From Nautilus pompilius (lineage: Eukaryota; Mollusca; Cephalopoda; Nautilida; Nautilidae), in NCBI GenBank assembly GCA_018389105.1, contig JACATO010001009.1, forward strand, positions 653,001 to 717,000: a stretch of DNA of 64,000 nucleotides. Direction: 5' to 3'. The notes beneath the pieces are model-generated. The model saw nothing but the letters and a program-made list of their open reading frames with translations, did not search any database and had not been told where the DNA came from. The position numbers were made by a program, and so were the translations under genes. Positions 62,201 to 64,000 of the stretch are shown here, in pieces (positions within the stretch are counted from its first letter, which is position 1; each line of letters begins with the position of its first letter).

Positions 62201-63604
62201 AAAAAATAATAATTTGAAAAGTAGCTGTTTTAAAATAACAGATAATACAATAATTTTAAATAATGTCATTTAAATGCATGTATTCTACTACTGACTTCAA
62301 CTGGGCCTTCCAAAAACACGCCTTGTTTGAAATCCACAAACTCTCCATCAGATGAACTCATTCCTGCTGCTTCCCACCGCTGAGGAGTTGGCTGGTAAAT
62401 AAACATACTTTCTAGGTAATTACATTGTGTTGACTACATAAACTGCAGTTATAAAATTCAGTTTTAACTAAGGTACTGTGTACACTCATATATATATAGA
62501 AATTAATATTATTTCATCGAGATGTCTTTACAAATACTGTTCATCCACATCATAGTTATTTTGTACTAATAAAATTAAAACATTATTATTATACACAGAG
62601 ATTTGTTATAATTGGAAACTTTTATCATCAAGTGGCATAGTATCAGTTACAGTAAGAAATTCTGAACAGATATAACTTGACGTAACTGGTTAGTTTCATT
62701 ATTTATATCTCTTATTAGATATGTGAATTTTATATACAGAATTATTATAAAGGTTTACAGAAGTTAGAGGATTAGTTCAGGCTTTTCCATCTCCTTGATT
62801 GTATTACTACTGATAAGATGACTGTTGTGAGAAACCAGAACTTCTGTAAATAACACTACCAGCATTTTTCCATTCTCATTATAAAGGCTTTATTAACTGT
62901 AATGAAAATTTCTTTAATTTTAGCTGCCAATATAAAAATGCATAGTAAAAAAAATGGAGTGATTGAAGTGCATAATTTTTTTTATTTTAAAGTCTTTATA
63001 GACAGAAAATGTAAGATGAAATCTTAGATGGCAAATAAAACAAGAAGAGTAAGGAAAATTGGAGTATAAAACATTACCTCAGGAGAAAACAATATAGTAA
63101 AATACCTAGTACAGAATACACTGTTAGCTTTCATCTTTTTTTAACTATGCTACAGTTTACTGATGAAGAGAAATGCTTTTCAAATTCCTTACCTATAAAT
63201 ATATGACAGATTGAATTTTGAAAAAAACAAATAATAGCAGTAATACATTTATCACAACTAAAATTTTTTTAAAAAATGAAAGAAAAATAATATAAAGAAT
63301 TAATAGTAATAAGTATCCTTATGAATAGAAATAAGTCAGAATTTTAATATTTCTAACTAATCTTGAGACTTTTTCTTTTAACTTACCTTTACTAGTTTGA
63401 GTGATCTGATGTTGTCAAAACATTTCTTAAGATGAGGTTGAACTGCTTCAGGATTTTTTGTCTGTCCAAGTATCTCCAGTAAGTCATCATTGGACAAAAA
63501 GTAAAAACGTGGAAAAATCTGCCGCTTTGTTTCTAAGTACATATCCAGAGACTTCTGGATGTCTTCTAACTTATTGTTCATCTTATTCAGTTGTTCGTAC
63601 AGAC
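4459..63604 (-). CDS. DNAH10: Axonemal dynein heavy chain, DNAH10-like (partial gene, 34 exons)
   Basis: This is the motor subunit of an inner-arm dynein of cilia and flagella. The family hydrolyses ATP at AAA1 and pulls on B-tubules. Thirty-four exons join into 1,839 codons in one frame. Visible landmarks, numbered from the first full codon, are: linker 1-240; AAA1 P-loop GPAGTGKT 300-307 with FDEFNR at 351; AAA2 P-loop GKTLSGKT 581-588 with VFDG at 662; AAA3 P-loop GPVGTGKT 913-920 with FMDD at 978; AAA4 P-loop GIGGSGRQS 1259-1267 with the Asp at 1318; stalk about 1480-1800. Full-length members have roughly 4,400 residues, so about 40% is here. Both ends run off the window. DNAH10 (Chlamydomonas I1/f beta chain) is chosen because the AAA1 entry, stalk and AAA3 wording resemble remembered DNAH10 more than other DNAH paralogues. 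No alignment was run. All four Walker A lysines or equivalents and acidic Walker B residues are kept, so the gene looks functional. Confidence 0.9.
5103..6090 (+). mobile_element. Pogo/Tigger-like deletion derivative, 988 bp
   Basis: TA flanks both sides (5101-5102 and 6091-6092). The left end starts CAGTAAAGTCTCACTTAAC. The right end, read inward, starts CAGTGCAGTAAAGTCTCAC, the same terminus with five more bases, so the left terminus has lost GCAGT or the right has gained it. Inside are pieces of a CENP-B/Tigger transposase: [13 protein letters not shown] (DNA-binding start, near 5351), [11 protein letters not shown] and [10 protein letters not shown] (second CENP-B-type domain), then [11 protein letters not shown] and [13 protein letters not shown] (front of the DDE domain). 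Stops and frameshifts occur and the DDE domain is cut short. It cannot be autonomous. Confidence 0.85.
6825..6989 (-). CDS. DNAH10: DNAH10-like exon 33: stalk coiled coil 2
   Basis: Fifty-five codons (1743-1797): [40 protein letters not shown]. 'RA-KL--GLAGEK-RW' is the conserved end of the returning stalk helix. Acceptor TTTCTGCAG. Donor GTGGAG is a weak consensus; reading through it would add an in-frame tail ending at a stop in the intron. Phase 0. Confidence 0.96.
7626..7912 (-). CDS. DNAH10: DNAH10-like exon 32: microtubule-binding domain and coiled coil 2
   Basis: Completes Gly 1647, then 95 codons (1648-1742). [38 protein letters not shown] and [17 protein letters not shown] give the complete tip helices ('AC-gl--WV-AM--Y') and the start of the return helix. 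This is the surface that contacts tubulin. Acceptor TTTTTTAG, donor GTAGGC. Confidence 0.97.
8631..8772 (-). CDS. DNAH10: DNAH10-like exon 31: stalk tip, start of microtubule-binding domain
   Basis: Forty-seven codons plus one base (1600-1646): [20 protein letters not shown] and [15 protein letters not shown]. 'L-KKD--EIKS---PP--V--VM-AV-IL' is the junction of coiled coil 1 with the microtubule-binding domain. Acceptor ATTTTAG, donor GTAAAT. Confidence 0.97.
9354..9470 (-). CDS. DNAH10: DNAH10-like exon 30: stalk coiled coil 1, frame-neutral
   Basis: Thirty-nine codons (1561-1599): [20 protein letters not shown] then LPALEEAMR, the '[11 protein letters not shown]' motif near the tip of coiled coil 1. 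Both ends are in phase 0, so skipping it would keep the frame. In the transcript a roughly 480-nt pyrimidine-rich repeat lies just upstream of its acceptor. Acceptor TTTTATAG, donor GTACTG. Confidence 0.96.
9520..9998. repeat. GAGAGATGGA-type minisatellite, about 480 bp
   Basis: Imperfect tandem array of GA runs punctuated by GATGGA. A longer unit containing GGGGGTGGG recurs at about 9585, 9621 and 9673, spaced 36 and 52 bp. The plus strand is almost pure purine apart from the T of ATGG, so the dynein pre-mRNA carries a C/U-rich tract. Long open frames exist on both strands only because the repeat lacks stops. Its edge is about 50 bp from the exon 30 acceptor. Confidence 0.97.
10000..10859. 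other. Intron sequence, unclassified
   Basis: Moderately complex sequence at 10000-10440, including a short C-rich run near 10400, then AT-rich DNA. No recognisable coding or repeat family. Confidence 0.4.
10860..11590 (-). mobile_element. Tc1-like transposase relic
   Basis: Minus-strand frames give [19 protein letters not shown] (family form FTDES-F-L---DG), then [18 protein letters not shown] and [16 protein letters not shown] (family form WPA-SPDLNPIEHVW) in order, with stops and shifts between. An A-run at about 11072-11083 interrupts it. Terminal repeats were not located. Confidence 0.68.
11757..11967 (-). CDS. DNAH10: DNAH10-like exon 29: stalk coiled coil 1
   Basis: Completes Thr 1490, then 70 codons (1491-1560), rich in Lys, Glu, Gln and heptad-spaced hydrophobics: [32 protein letters not shown] and [19 protein letters not shown]. 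It forms the outgoing helix of the antiparallel stalk. Acceptor TTTTTAG, donor GTAGGT, ends in phase 0. Confidence 0.96.
12254..12399 (-). CDS. DNAH10: DNAH10-like exon 28: end of AAA4, base of the stalk
   Basis: Forty-eight codons plus two bases (1442-1489): [20 protein letters not shown], the 'R-NYVTPT-YLEL---Y' motif that marks where coiled coil 1 of the stalk leaves the AAA ring. Acceptor TTTCAG, donor GTAAGT. Confidence 0.97.
13164..13296 (-). CDS. DNAH10: DNAH10-like exon 27: AAA4 C-terminal part
   Basis: Completes Arg 1397, then 44 codons: [20 protein letters not shown] followed by PEDALLEVA. 'FP-LVNC-TIDWF-EWP--AL--VA' is a hallmark of dynein AAA4. Acceptor TTTTCAG, donor GTAGAT. Confidence 0.97.
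13873..14012 (-). CDS. DNAH10: DNAH10-like exon 26: AAA4
   Basis: Forty-six codons plus two bases (1351-1396): [20 protein letters not shown] and VGEPF. '[17 protein letters not shown]' is the AAA4 sensor strand of axonemal dyneins. Acceptor TTTTATAG, donor GTACTG. Confidence 0.96.
14514..14674 (-). CDS. DNAH10: DNAH10-like exon 25: AAA4 Walker B
   Basis: Completes Asp 1297, then 53 codons: [20 protein letters not shown] and [15 protein letters not shown]. The Walker B Asp is at 1318, preceded by Asn where many paralogues have a hydrophobic residue. Acceptor ATTGCAG, donor GTATAT. Confidence 0.97.
14815..14995 (-). mobile_element. Mariner transposase C-terminal fragment
   Basis: Minus-strand reading gives [17 protein letters not shown], then [17 protein letters not shown] and [14 protein letters not shown], which follow the last about 60 residues of mariner transposases (the 'F--GI-KL--RW-KC----G-Y-E' tail). 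No catalytic part or ends are present. Confidence 0.6.
15218..15385 (-). CDS. DNAH10: DNAH10-like exon 24: AAA4 P-loop
   Basis: Completes Ile 1241, then 55 codons and one base: [20 protein letters not shown] followed by [10 protein letters not shown]. This is the AAA4 nucleotide loop, with the Arg-Gln that dyneins use here. The fit to the previous exon requires the acceptor CTCAG at 15386-15387. Donor GTAAGA. Confidence 0.97.
15386..16319. other. Intron sequence, unclassified
   Basis: Complex sequence at 15480-16200 may be the 5' part of the neighbouring hAT relic, but I cannot read transposase or terminal repeats in it. Confidence 0.4.
16320..18640 (+). mobile_element. Decayed hAT transposase of the DUF4371/ZMYM type
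   Basis: Forward frames, broken by many stops, follow the family in order: a basic start (KLEKQKGKS), [62 protein letters not shown], then late helices [12 protein letters not shown] and [20 protein letters not shown]. That order (N-terminal module, DUF4371, RNase-H-like core, C-terminal part) supports one old copy, not scattered fragments. It opposes the dynein gene. Terminal repeats and target duplication were not found. Confidence 0.75.
18641..20024. other. Intron sequence, no gene recognised
   Basis: AT-rich DNA between the hAT relic and exon 23. A palindrome-like AT/G pattern near 18795-18890 was noted but not classified. Confidence 0.45.
20025..20174 (-). CDS. DNAH10: DNAH10-like exon 23: AAA4
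   Basis: Completes Gly 1191, then 49 codons and one base: [36 protein letters not shown], ending DAIEH. 'DEYN----MNLVLF-DAI-H' is the conserved helix ahead of the AAA4 P-loop. Acceptor CTTTAG, donor GTAAGT. Confidence 0.95.
20231..20262. repeat. (TAA)n microsatellite
   Basis: About ten TAA units inside the exon 22-23 intron. A second run of the same unit sits at 30019-30049. Confidence 0.95.
20716..20846 (-). CDS. DNAH10: DNAH10-like exon 22: AAA4 entry
   Basis: Completes Arg 1147, then 43 codons and one base: [15 protein letters not shown] and PNKQPPIF. Continues the FRVF-DR motif across the splice. Acceptor CTTACAG, donor GTAATA. Confidence 0.94.
21245..21330 (-). CDS. DNAH10: DNAH10-like exon 21: AAA3-AAA4 connector
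   Basis: Twenty-eight codons plus two bases (1119-1146): [10 protein letters not shown] then [10 protein letters not shown], matching 'FQGML-A---TRLW-HE-FRVF-DR'. Acceptor GGTTCCAG. The donor is GTTGTA, the weakest in the gene after GTGGAG. Confidence 0.95.
21630..24198 (-). mobile_element. Tx1/L1-like LINE, decayed ORF2
   Basis: Minus strand, reading from 24198 downward: [40 protein letters not shown], then [20 protein letters not shown] (the reverse-transcriptase 'NKSPG-DGL--EFYK' block), [35 protein letters not shown], then [19 protein letters not shown] (family form SGAK-N--KTEG). Many stops and shifts. The YADD box is degraded near 23100. The 3' end is placed near 21630, where AATAAA-like and A-rich sequence follows. 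The clade call is by wording only. Confidence 0.75.
22252..22280. repeat. Short head-to-head telomere-like inverted repeat
   Basis: GGGTTAGGGTTAAGG is followed directly by TTAAAACCCTAACC, so two TTAGGG-type runs meet in inverted orientation within 29 bp. It lies in the LINE 3' portion and may be chance or part of that element. Confidence 0.6.
24199..25517 (+). mobile_element. Mariner element, 1,319 bp, intact ends, broken transposase
   Basis: Flanking TA on both sides (24197-24198, 25518-25519). Terminal inverted repeats CGAGGTCTGTCCAAAAAGAA / TTCTTTTTGGACAGACCTCG continue for about 28 bp with perfect or near-perfect match. The length is normal for a full mariner. It appears to sit inside the LINE, because LINE-like sequence ends at 24198 and may resume after 25517. 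Confidence 0.93.
24406..25462 (+). pseudogene. Mariner transposase pseudogene (D,D34D)
   Basis: Begins [20 protein letters not shown] and ends TGLIKL. Catalytic segments remain: [21 protein letters not shown] and [12 protein letters not shown], with exactly 34 residues between the second and third Asp. Stops occur after HEWY, after PKSG, after HGN, after KKN and after REAV, plus a frameshift near 24640 and another after 25310. The product cannot be active. It resembles the SETMAR/GVQW-type mariner transposases found across animals. Confidence 0.9.
25518..27039. other. Intron sequence, possible LINE remainder then unclassified
   Basis: 25518-25680 read on the minus strand could be the upstream part of the LINE split by the mariner. 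The rest is AT-rich, with a (GTTT)n stretch near 26488-26503 and no recognisable element. Confidence 0.4.
27040..28200 (+). mobile_element. Tc1-like element, decayed, split by a hAT MITE
   Basis: Forward frames give, in order, [20 protein letters not shown] and [15 protein letters not shown] (DNA-binding and linker part), RFEIFDSK, then [16 protein letters not shown] (family form VKHGGGSVMVWGC). The MITE follows at 27574-27852. After it come [13 protein letters not shown] and a C-terminal [20 protein letters not shown] (family form LV-SMPRR--AVI-AKGG-T-Y). Many stops. Terminal repeats not identified. Confidence 0.78.
27574..27852. mobile_element. hAT MITE, 279 bp, with 8-bp target duplication
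   Basis: Perfect direct repeats GATCTGAA at 27566-27573 and 27853-27860. Ends CAGGGGCGGACTGA and (inverted) TAGGGGCAGACTGA form terminal inverted repeats of hAT form (YAGGGG). It is too short for a transposase and none is seen. Removing it rejoins the Tc1-like element. Confidence 0.93.
28265..29016 (+). mobile_element. Tigger-like fragment, internally deleted
   Basis: [20 protein letters not shown] starts at 28420 (Tigger transposase N-terminus). A stop at 28501 follows. Then from 28509 an open 102-codon stretch carries [20 protein letters not shown] and [24 protein letters not shown] (second CENP-B-type DNA-binding domain). The first helix-turn-helix and the DDE domain are missing. The 3' end resembles a Tigger terminus, read inward from 29016: GCAGGTACTCTCTGACTTAC. 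A matching left terminus was not found. Confidence 0.82.
29017..29774. other. Intron sequence, nothing recognised
   Basis: AT-rich DNA with T and A runs between the Tigger fragment and exon 20. Confidence 0.5.
29775..29963 (-). CDS. DNAH10: DNAH10-like exon 20: AAA3 C-terminal part
   Basis: Sixty-three codons (1056-1118): [10 protein letters not shown] and [19 protein letters not shown], the 'LPTP-K-HY-FNLRD-SK' motif of dynein AAA3. It lies alone between introns of about 8.4 and 5.7 kb, the two largest in the window. Acceptor TTTTTAG, donor GTATGT. Confidence 0.97.
30019..30049. repeat. (TAA)n microsatellite
   Basis: About ten TAA units, 56 bp upstream (transcript sense) of the exon 20 acceptor. 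Confidence 0.95.
30440..31960 (+). mobile_element. R4-like LINE, decayed C-terminal part
   Basis: Forward frames: [64 protein letters not shown], then a broken EQEKAQKYQ and [12 protein letters not shown]. The order (AAQDQALRTNY-type start, C--C/H finger, 'H-WY-H-P--V-EN', 'EK--KYQ', final helix) follows the C-terminal region of R4/Dong-type non-LTR elements. The clade name is tentative. A (CA)n run at 31575-31595 interrupts it. Reverse-transcriptase core is too degraded to read. Confidence 0.6.
32230..34980 (-). mobile_element. Larger Tigger-like element, decayed
   Basis: On the minus strand an N-terminus at 34325, [17 protein letters not shown], is followed by [20 protein letters not shown] (helix-turn-helix), [12 protein letters not shown] (second DNA-binding domain), [47 protein letters not shown] (catalytic Asp-Asn region) and an acidic C-terminal tail [18 protein letters not shown]. 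Several stops and shifts. The low-coordinate end begins TA then CAGCACCCCCCCTTTATTG, which fits a Tigger terminus. The other end is approximate. Confidence 0.82.
34981..36947. other. Introns flanking exon 19, nothing recognised
   Basis: 34981-35693 and 35799-36947 hold AT-rich DNA with T-runs and a short C-run (35539-35547). Exon 19 lies between them. No element was identified. Confidence 0.45.
35694..35798 (-). CDS. DNAH10: DNAH10-like exon 19: AAA3
   Basis: Thirty-five codons (1021-1055): [20 protein letters not shown] and [10 protein letters not shown]. The 'MGPPGGGR' loop is conserved in the axonemal class. Acceptor TTCTTCAG, donor GTGAGT, phase 0. Confidence 0.96.
36948..37172 (-). CDS. 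DNAH10: DNAH10-like exon 18: AAA3 Walker B
   Basis: Seventy-five codons (946-1020): [20 protein letters not shown] and [20 protein letters not shown]. 'MDD-NMP-D-FGSQPPLELIR' is an axonemal dynein AAA3 signature. Acceptor TTTTGAAG, which has a weak pyrimidine run, donor GTAATT, phase 0. Confidence 0.97.
37690..37900 (+). repeat. Probable tRNA-derived SINE
   Basis: A box-like TAGTGCATTG (about 37692) and B box-like GGATTTGATCC (37731-37741) are about 38 bp apart, as in a tRNA-type Pol III promoter. A GC-richer body follows to about 37870. The B box has T for C against GGTTCGATCC. Family unknown. Confidence 0.45.
38200..40080. other. Complex block, unclassified, probably a dead mobile element
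   Basis: Less AT-rich than surrounding intron, with many short open stretches on the plus strand, such as [34 protein letters not shown] and [20 protein letters not shown], all broken by stops. I cannot match these to a family. Terminal repeats and poly-A were not found. Confidence 0.45.
40922..41120 (-). CDS. DNAH10: DNAH10-like exon 17: AAA3 P-loop
   Basis: Completes Ser 879, then 66 codons (880-945). [13 protein letters not shown] leads to the AAA3 Walker A loop [13 protein letters not shown] at 913-920. AAA3 acts as a regulatory ATP site in dyneins. Ends MSAQ. Acceptor TTTTTCAG, donor GTATGC. Confidence 0.97.
41456..41700 (-). CDS. DNAH10: DNAH10-like exon 16: start of AAA3
   Basis: Eighty-one codons plus two bases (798-878). 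[19 protein letters not shown] is the typical hydrophobic helix that opens AAA3. The exon ends with [10 protein letters not shown]. Acceptor TTTTTAG, donor GTAAGT. Confidence 0.96.
42083..42241 (-). CDS. DNAH10: DNAH10-like exon 15: AAA2-AAA3 connector
   Basis: Fifty-three codons (745-797), [18 protein letters not shown] through [13 protein letters not shown]. The helical segment and 'LCKLF' wording fit the connector before AAA3. Acceptor TTTGTAG, donor GTAAGG, phase 0. Confidence 0.94.
42864..43001 (-). CDS. DNAH10: DNAH10-like exon 14: AAA2 C-terminal part
   Basis: Forty-six codons (699-744): [20 protein letters not shown], the '[12 protein letters not shown]' motif found in all dyneins, ending WLQKKNK. 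Acceptor TACTTAG, donor GTAAGT, phase 0. Confidence 0.97.
44492..44628 (-). CDS. DNAH10: DNAH10-like exon 13: AAA2 Walker B
   Basis: Completes Asp 653, then 45 codons (654-698): [20 protein letters not shown], which includes the AAA2 Walker B and sensor loop, then [14 protein letters not shown]. Acceptor TTACTAG, donor GTACAT. Confidence 0.97.
45464..45581 (-). CDS. DNAH10: DNAH10-like exon 12: AAA2
   Basis: Thirty-nine codons plus one base (614-652): [19 protein letters not shown] followed by [14 protein letters not shown]. The 'NPK-GELYGE-D-T-EW-DG' string is diagnostic of dynein AAA2. Acceptor TTTACAG, donor GTAAAC. Confidence 0.97.
46228..46446 (-). CDS. DNAH10: DNAH10-like exon 11: AAA2 P-loop
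   Basis: Seventy-three codons (541-613). [19 protein letters not shown] leads to the P-loop GKTLSGKT at 581-588. Most paralogues have GxTGSGKT, so the Leu in place of Gly is a small departure, but the GKT end is kept. Acceptor TTATAG, donor GTAAGT, phase 0. Confidence 0.96.
46447..49305. other. Introns around exon 10, nothing recognised
   Basis: 46447-48463 and 48590-49305 are strongly AT-rich. No coding or repeat family was recognised. Confidence 0.45.
48464..48589 (-). CDS. DNAH10: DNAH10-like exon 10: AAA1-AAA2 connector
   Basis: Forty-two codons (499-540) with [17 protein letters not shown] and [11 protein letters not shown], the standard segment leading into AAA2. Acceptor TTTCCAG, donor GTATGG, phase 0. 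Confidence 0.95.
49306..49458 (-). CDS. DNAH10: DNAH10-like exon 9: AAA1 small domain
   Basis: Fifty-one codons (448-498). Includes [17 protein letters not shown], the strongly conserved 'HYDFGLRA' helix between AAA1 and AAA2. Acceptor TTTTACAG, donor GTAATC, phase 0. Confidence 0.97.
50986..51967 (+). mobile_element. hAT deletion derivative, 982 bp, with perfect 8-bp target duplication
   Basis: Direct repeats ATCACAAG at 50978-50985 and 51968-51975. Ends CAGAGGCGTAGCAAG and (inverted) CAGAAGCATAGCAAG are 15-bp terminal inverted repeats with two mismatches. The only coding remnant is the hAT C-terminal dimerisation region, so most of the transposase has been deleted. Confidence 0.94.
51232..51528 (+). 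pseudogene. hAT transposase C-terminal (dimerisation) remnant
   Basis: Open for 98 codons: [70 protein letters not shown]. This follows the hAT dimerisation domain of DUF4371/ZMYM-type elements ('P-SVASGERSFSKLKLIKTYLRS-M-QERL--LAILSIE'). It keeps the Ser-Phe-Ser core. The catalytic domain is absent and the first Met is not a real start. Confidence 0.88.
52610..52737 (-). CDS. DNAH10: DNAH10-like exon 8: AAA1 C-terminal part
   Basis: Completes the split Gly, then 42 codons (406-447) reading [17 protein letters not shown], the dynein AAA1 'GRxELPxNLKxLFR' signature. Acceptor ATTATAG, donor GTGAGT. The introns on both sides are long and carry unclassified repeat-like blocks. Confidence 0.97.
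53400..55600. other. Complex block, unclassified
   Basis: Less AT-rich segment in the intron between exons 8 and 7. Plus-strand fragments include [17 protein letters not shown] and [20 protein letters not shown], with paired cysteines, but stops are frequent and I recognise no family. It could be one or more old transposons. Confidence 0.35.
56105..56285 (-). CDS. DNAH10: DNAH10-like exon 7: AAA1 Walker B
   Basis: Sixty codons plus one base (345-404). Opens [19 protein letters not shown], holding the Walker B Asp-Glu that activates water for ATP hydrolysis. Ends in GIFITMNPG, the sensor-I region, with the final Gly split by the intron. Acceptor TCTCATAG, donor GTGAGT. Confidence 0.97.
56614..56907 (-). 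CDS. DNAH10: DNAH10-like exon 6: AAA1 with catalytic P-loop
   Basis: Ninety-eight codons (247-344). Carries [20 protein letters not shown], the start of AAA1, and the Walker A loop [10 protein letters not shown] at about 300. AAA1 is the main ATPase site of dynein. It ends [11 protein letters not shown]. Acceptor AAACTAG, donor GTACAT, phase 0. Confidence 0.98.
57733..57921 (-). CDS. DNAH10: DNAH10-like exon 5: linker end and entry to AAA1
   Basis: Sixty-three codons (184-246). Contains [14 protein letters not shown], the 'D/E-VHARD' motif shared by axonemal dyneins, and [13 protein letters not shown] just before AAA1. Acceptor TTTCAG, donor GTATAC, phase 0. Confidence 0.96.
57922..60325. 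other. Intron between exons 5 and 4, nothing recognised
   Basis: About 2.4 kb of AT-rich sequence without long open frames. 58800-59650 is somewhat more complex but does not read as a known element. Confidence 0.45.
60326..60436 (-). CDS. DNAH10: DNAH10-like exon 4: linker domain
   Basis: Thirty-seven codons (147-183), [18 protein letters not shown] and then [11 protein letters not shown]. The QxQWT motif is typical of this part of dynein linkers. Acceptor TAATTCAG, donor GTACTA, phase 0 at both ends. Confidence 0.94.
60480..60612. repeat. (TA)n and (CA)n microsatellites
   Basis: TA run at about 60483-60502 and CA run at about 60583-60610, both in the exon 3-4 intron. Confidence 0.95.
60936..61061 (-). 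CDS. DNAH10: DNAH10-like exon 3: linker domain
   Basis: Forty-two codons (105-146), [17 protein letters not shown] and on to [12 protein letters not shown]. This is the linker helix pair that precedes the conserved 'QMQWT' strand. Acceptor TAATTCCAG, donor GTGAGA, phase 0 at both ends. Confidence 0.94.
61062..63386. other. Introns flanking exon 2, nothing recognised
   Basis: 61062-62295 includes a run of about 13 G at 61938-61951. 62392-63386 is AT-rich. No transposon wording was found in either. Confidence 0.45.
62296..62391 (-). CDS. DNAH10: DNAH10-like exon 2: linker domain
   Basis: Thirty-two codons (73-104) starting [19 protein letters not shown] and ending LEGPVE. The 'GM-S-GE' step followed by 'GPVE' matches the linker just before the WL-VE helix of exon 3. 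Acceptor TTTACCAG, donor GTCAGT, phase 0 at both ends. Too short for a simple ORF scan. Confidence 0.93.
63387..63604 (-). CDS. DNAH10: DNAH10-like exon 1: linker domain
   Basis: Residues 1-72 after a 2-nt split codon. Reads [19 protein letters not shown] and then the dynein linker signature [20 protein letters not shown], which is nearly invariant in heavy chains. Acceptor TTTGACAG, donor GTAAGT, ends in phase 0. An in-frame TTG inside the upstream intron can look like a start but is not one. Confidence 0.96.
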
Positions 63605-63929
63605 CTGTCAAATAAAGTATGTGCTTACTTTACAGGGTGTAAAAAAAATATAGATGAAAGAGTGTGTCTTCATTTTCAAGATTAAAGCCAGCACAGTTCT
63701 GTTCAGGGTGGCTTAGACTAACTGATCAGGAATCTACAGGCATCATTAAAGCCACTACACTATTGTAGTTCTATAAAAAGCACCACATATTTTCCAACAA
63801 AAAAAAAAAAAATTCAAATAGGAGTACCAGACCATGATGTTAGCTTATTATCCAGTAGCAGCATGGTTAATGTCAATGATACAAAATTCTATTGAAAACC
63901 CAGTTTTTTTTTTTCTTTATTTTCATGGA

Positions 63930-64000
63930 TGTCATCATAGTTTGGTGGTTAGGCTACCGAACTGCTAAGGTTGAGTAATTCATGCAAAGAACAGCTTGGG
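63930..64000 (+). repeat. Possible tRNA-like SINE head (cut by window edge)
   Basis: TGGTGGTTAGGCTACCGAAC and TGCTAAGGTTGAGTAATTC resemble the A- and B-box parts of a tRNA-derived SINE head. It has no paired tRNA stem that I can confirm and the window ends before its body. Confidence 0.35.

Overview
This is animal nuclear DNA. It is AT-rich, has GT-AG introns of a few hundred bases to about 8 kb, simple-sequence repeats and several superfamilies of decayed transposons. No bacterial-style operon, CRISPR array or rRNA gene is visible. The species cannot be fixed from the sequence. The transposon mix (Tc1, mariner, pogo/Tigger, DUF4371-type hAT, Tx1/L1-like and R4-like LINEs, tRNA-derived SINEs) suggests a non-mammalian animal, either an aquatic invertebrate or an early-branching or cold-blooded vertebrate.

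One host gene fills the window. It lies on the minus strand and codes for an axonemal dynein heavy chain, best matched to DNAH10 (the inner-arm dynein f/I1 beta heavy chain). I placed 34 exons between 63604 and 4459 by reading splice sites and checking phase at every junction. They join into one open frame of 1,839 codons with no stop or frameshift, and all 33 internal introns are GT-AG. In protein order they give the linker end (exons 1-5), AAA1 (5-9), AAA2 (10-15), AAA3 (16-20), AAA4 (21-28), the antiparallel stalk with its microtubule-binding tip (28-34) and the first residues of AAA5. The N-terminal tail lies beyond 64000. AAA5, AAA6 and the C-terminal domain lie beyond position 1. Exon numbers here count within the window only.

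The introns carry the remaining structure. From low to high coordinates they hold: a Tc1 fragment (about 60-620); a 988-bp pogo/Tigger deletion derivative with inverted ends (5103-6090); a roughly 480-bp GAGAGATGGA-type minisatellite (9520-9998) next to a splice acceptor; a second Tc1 fragment (10860-11590); a mariner tail (14815-14995); a DUF4371/ZMYM-type hAT relic (16320-18640); a Tx1/L1-like LINE (21630-24198, perhaps continuing at 25518-25680) split by a mariner copy with intact ends (24199-25517); a third Tc1 copy (27040-28200) split by a hAT MITE (27574-27852); a Tigger fragment (28265-29016); an R4-like LINE tail (30440-31960); a larger Tigger relic (32230-34980); a tRNA-derived SINE (37690-37900); an unclassified complex block (38200-40080); a zinc-finger-bearing unclassified element (50240-52480) split by a hAT deletion derivative with perfect 8-bp target duplications (50986-51967); and a second unclassified block (53400-55600).

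The most notable points are the fully intact exon chain inside heavily invaded introns, three nested insertions with readable target-site duplications, and a very long pyrimidine tract in the pre-mRNA just upstream of a frame-neutral stalk exon. I see no sign of a new defence, toxin or regulatory system.
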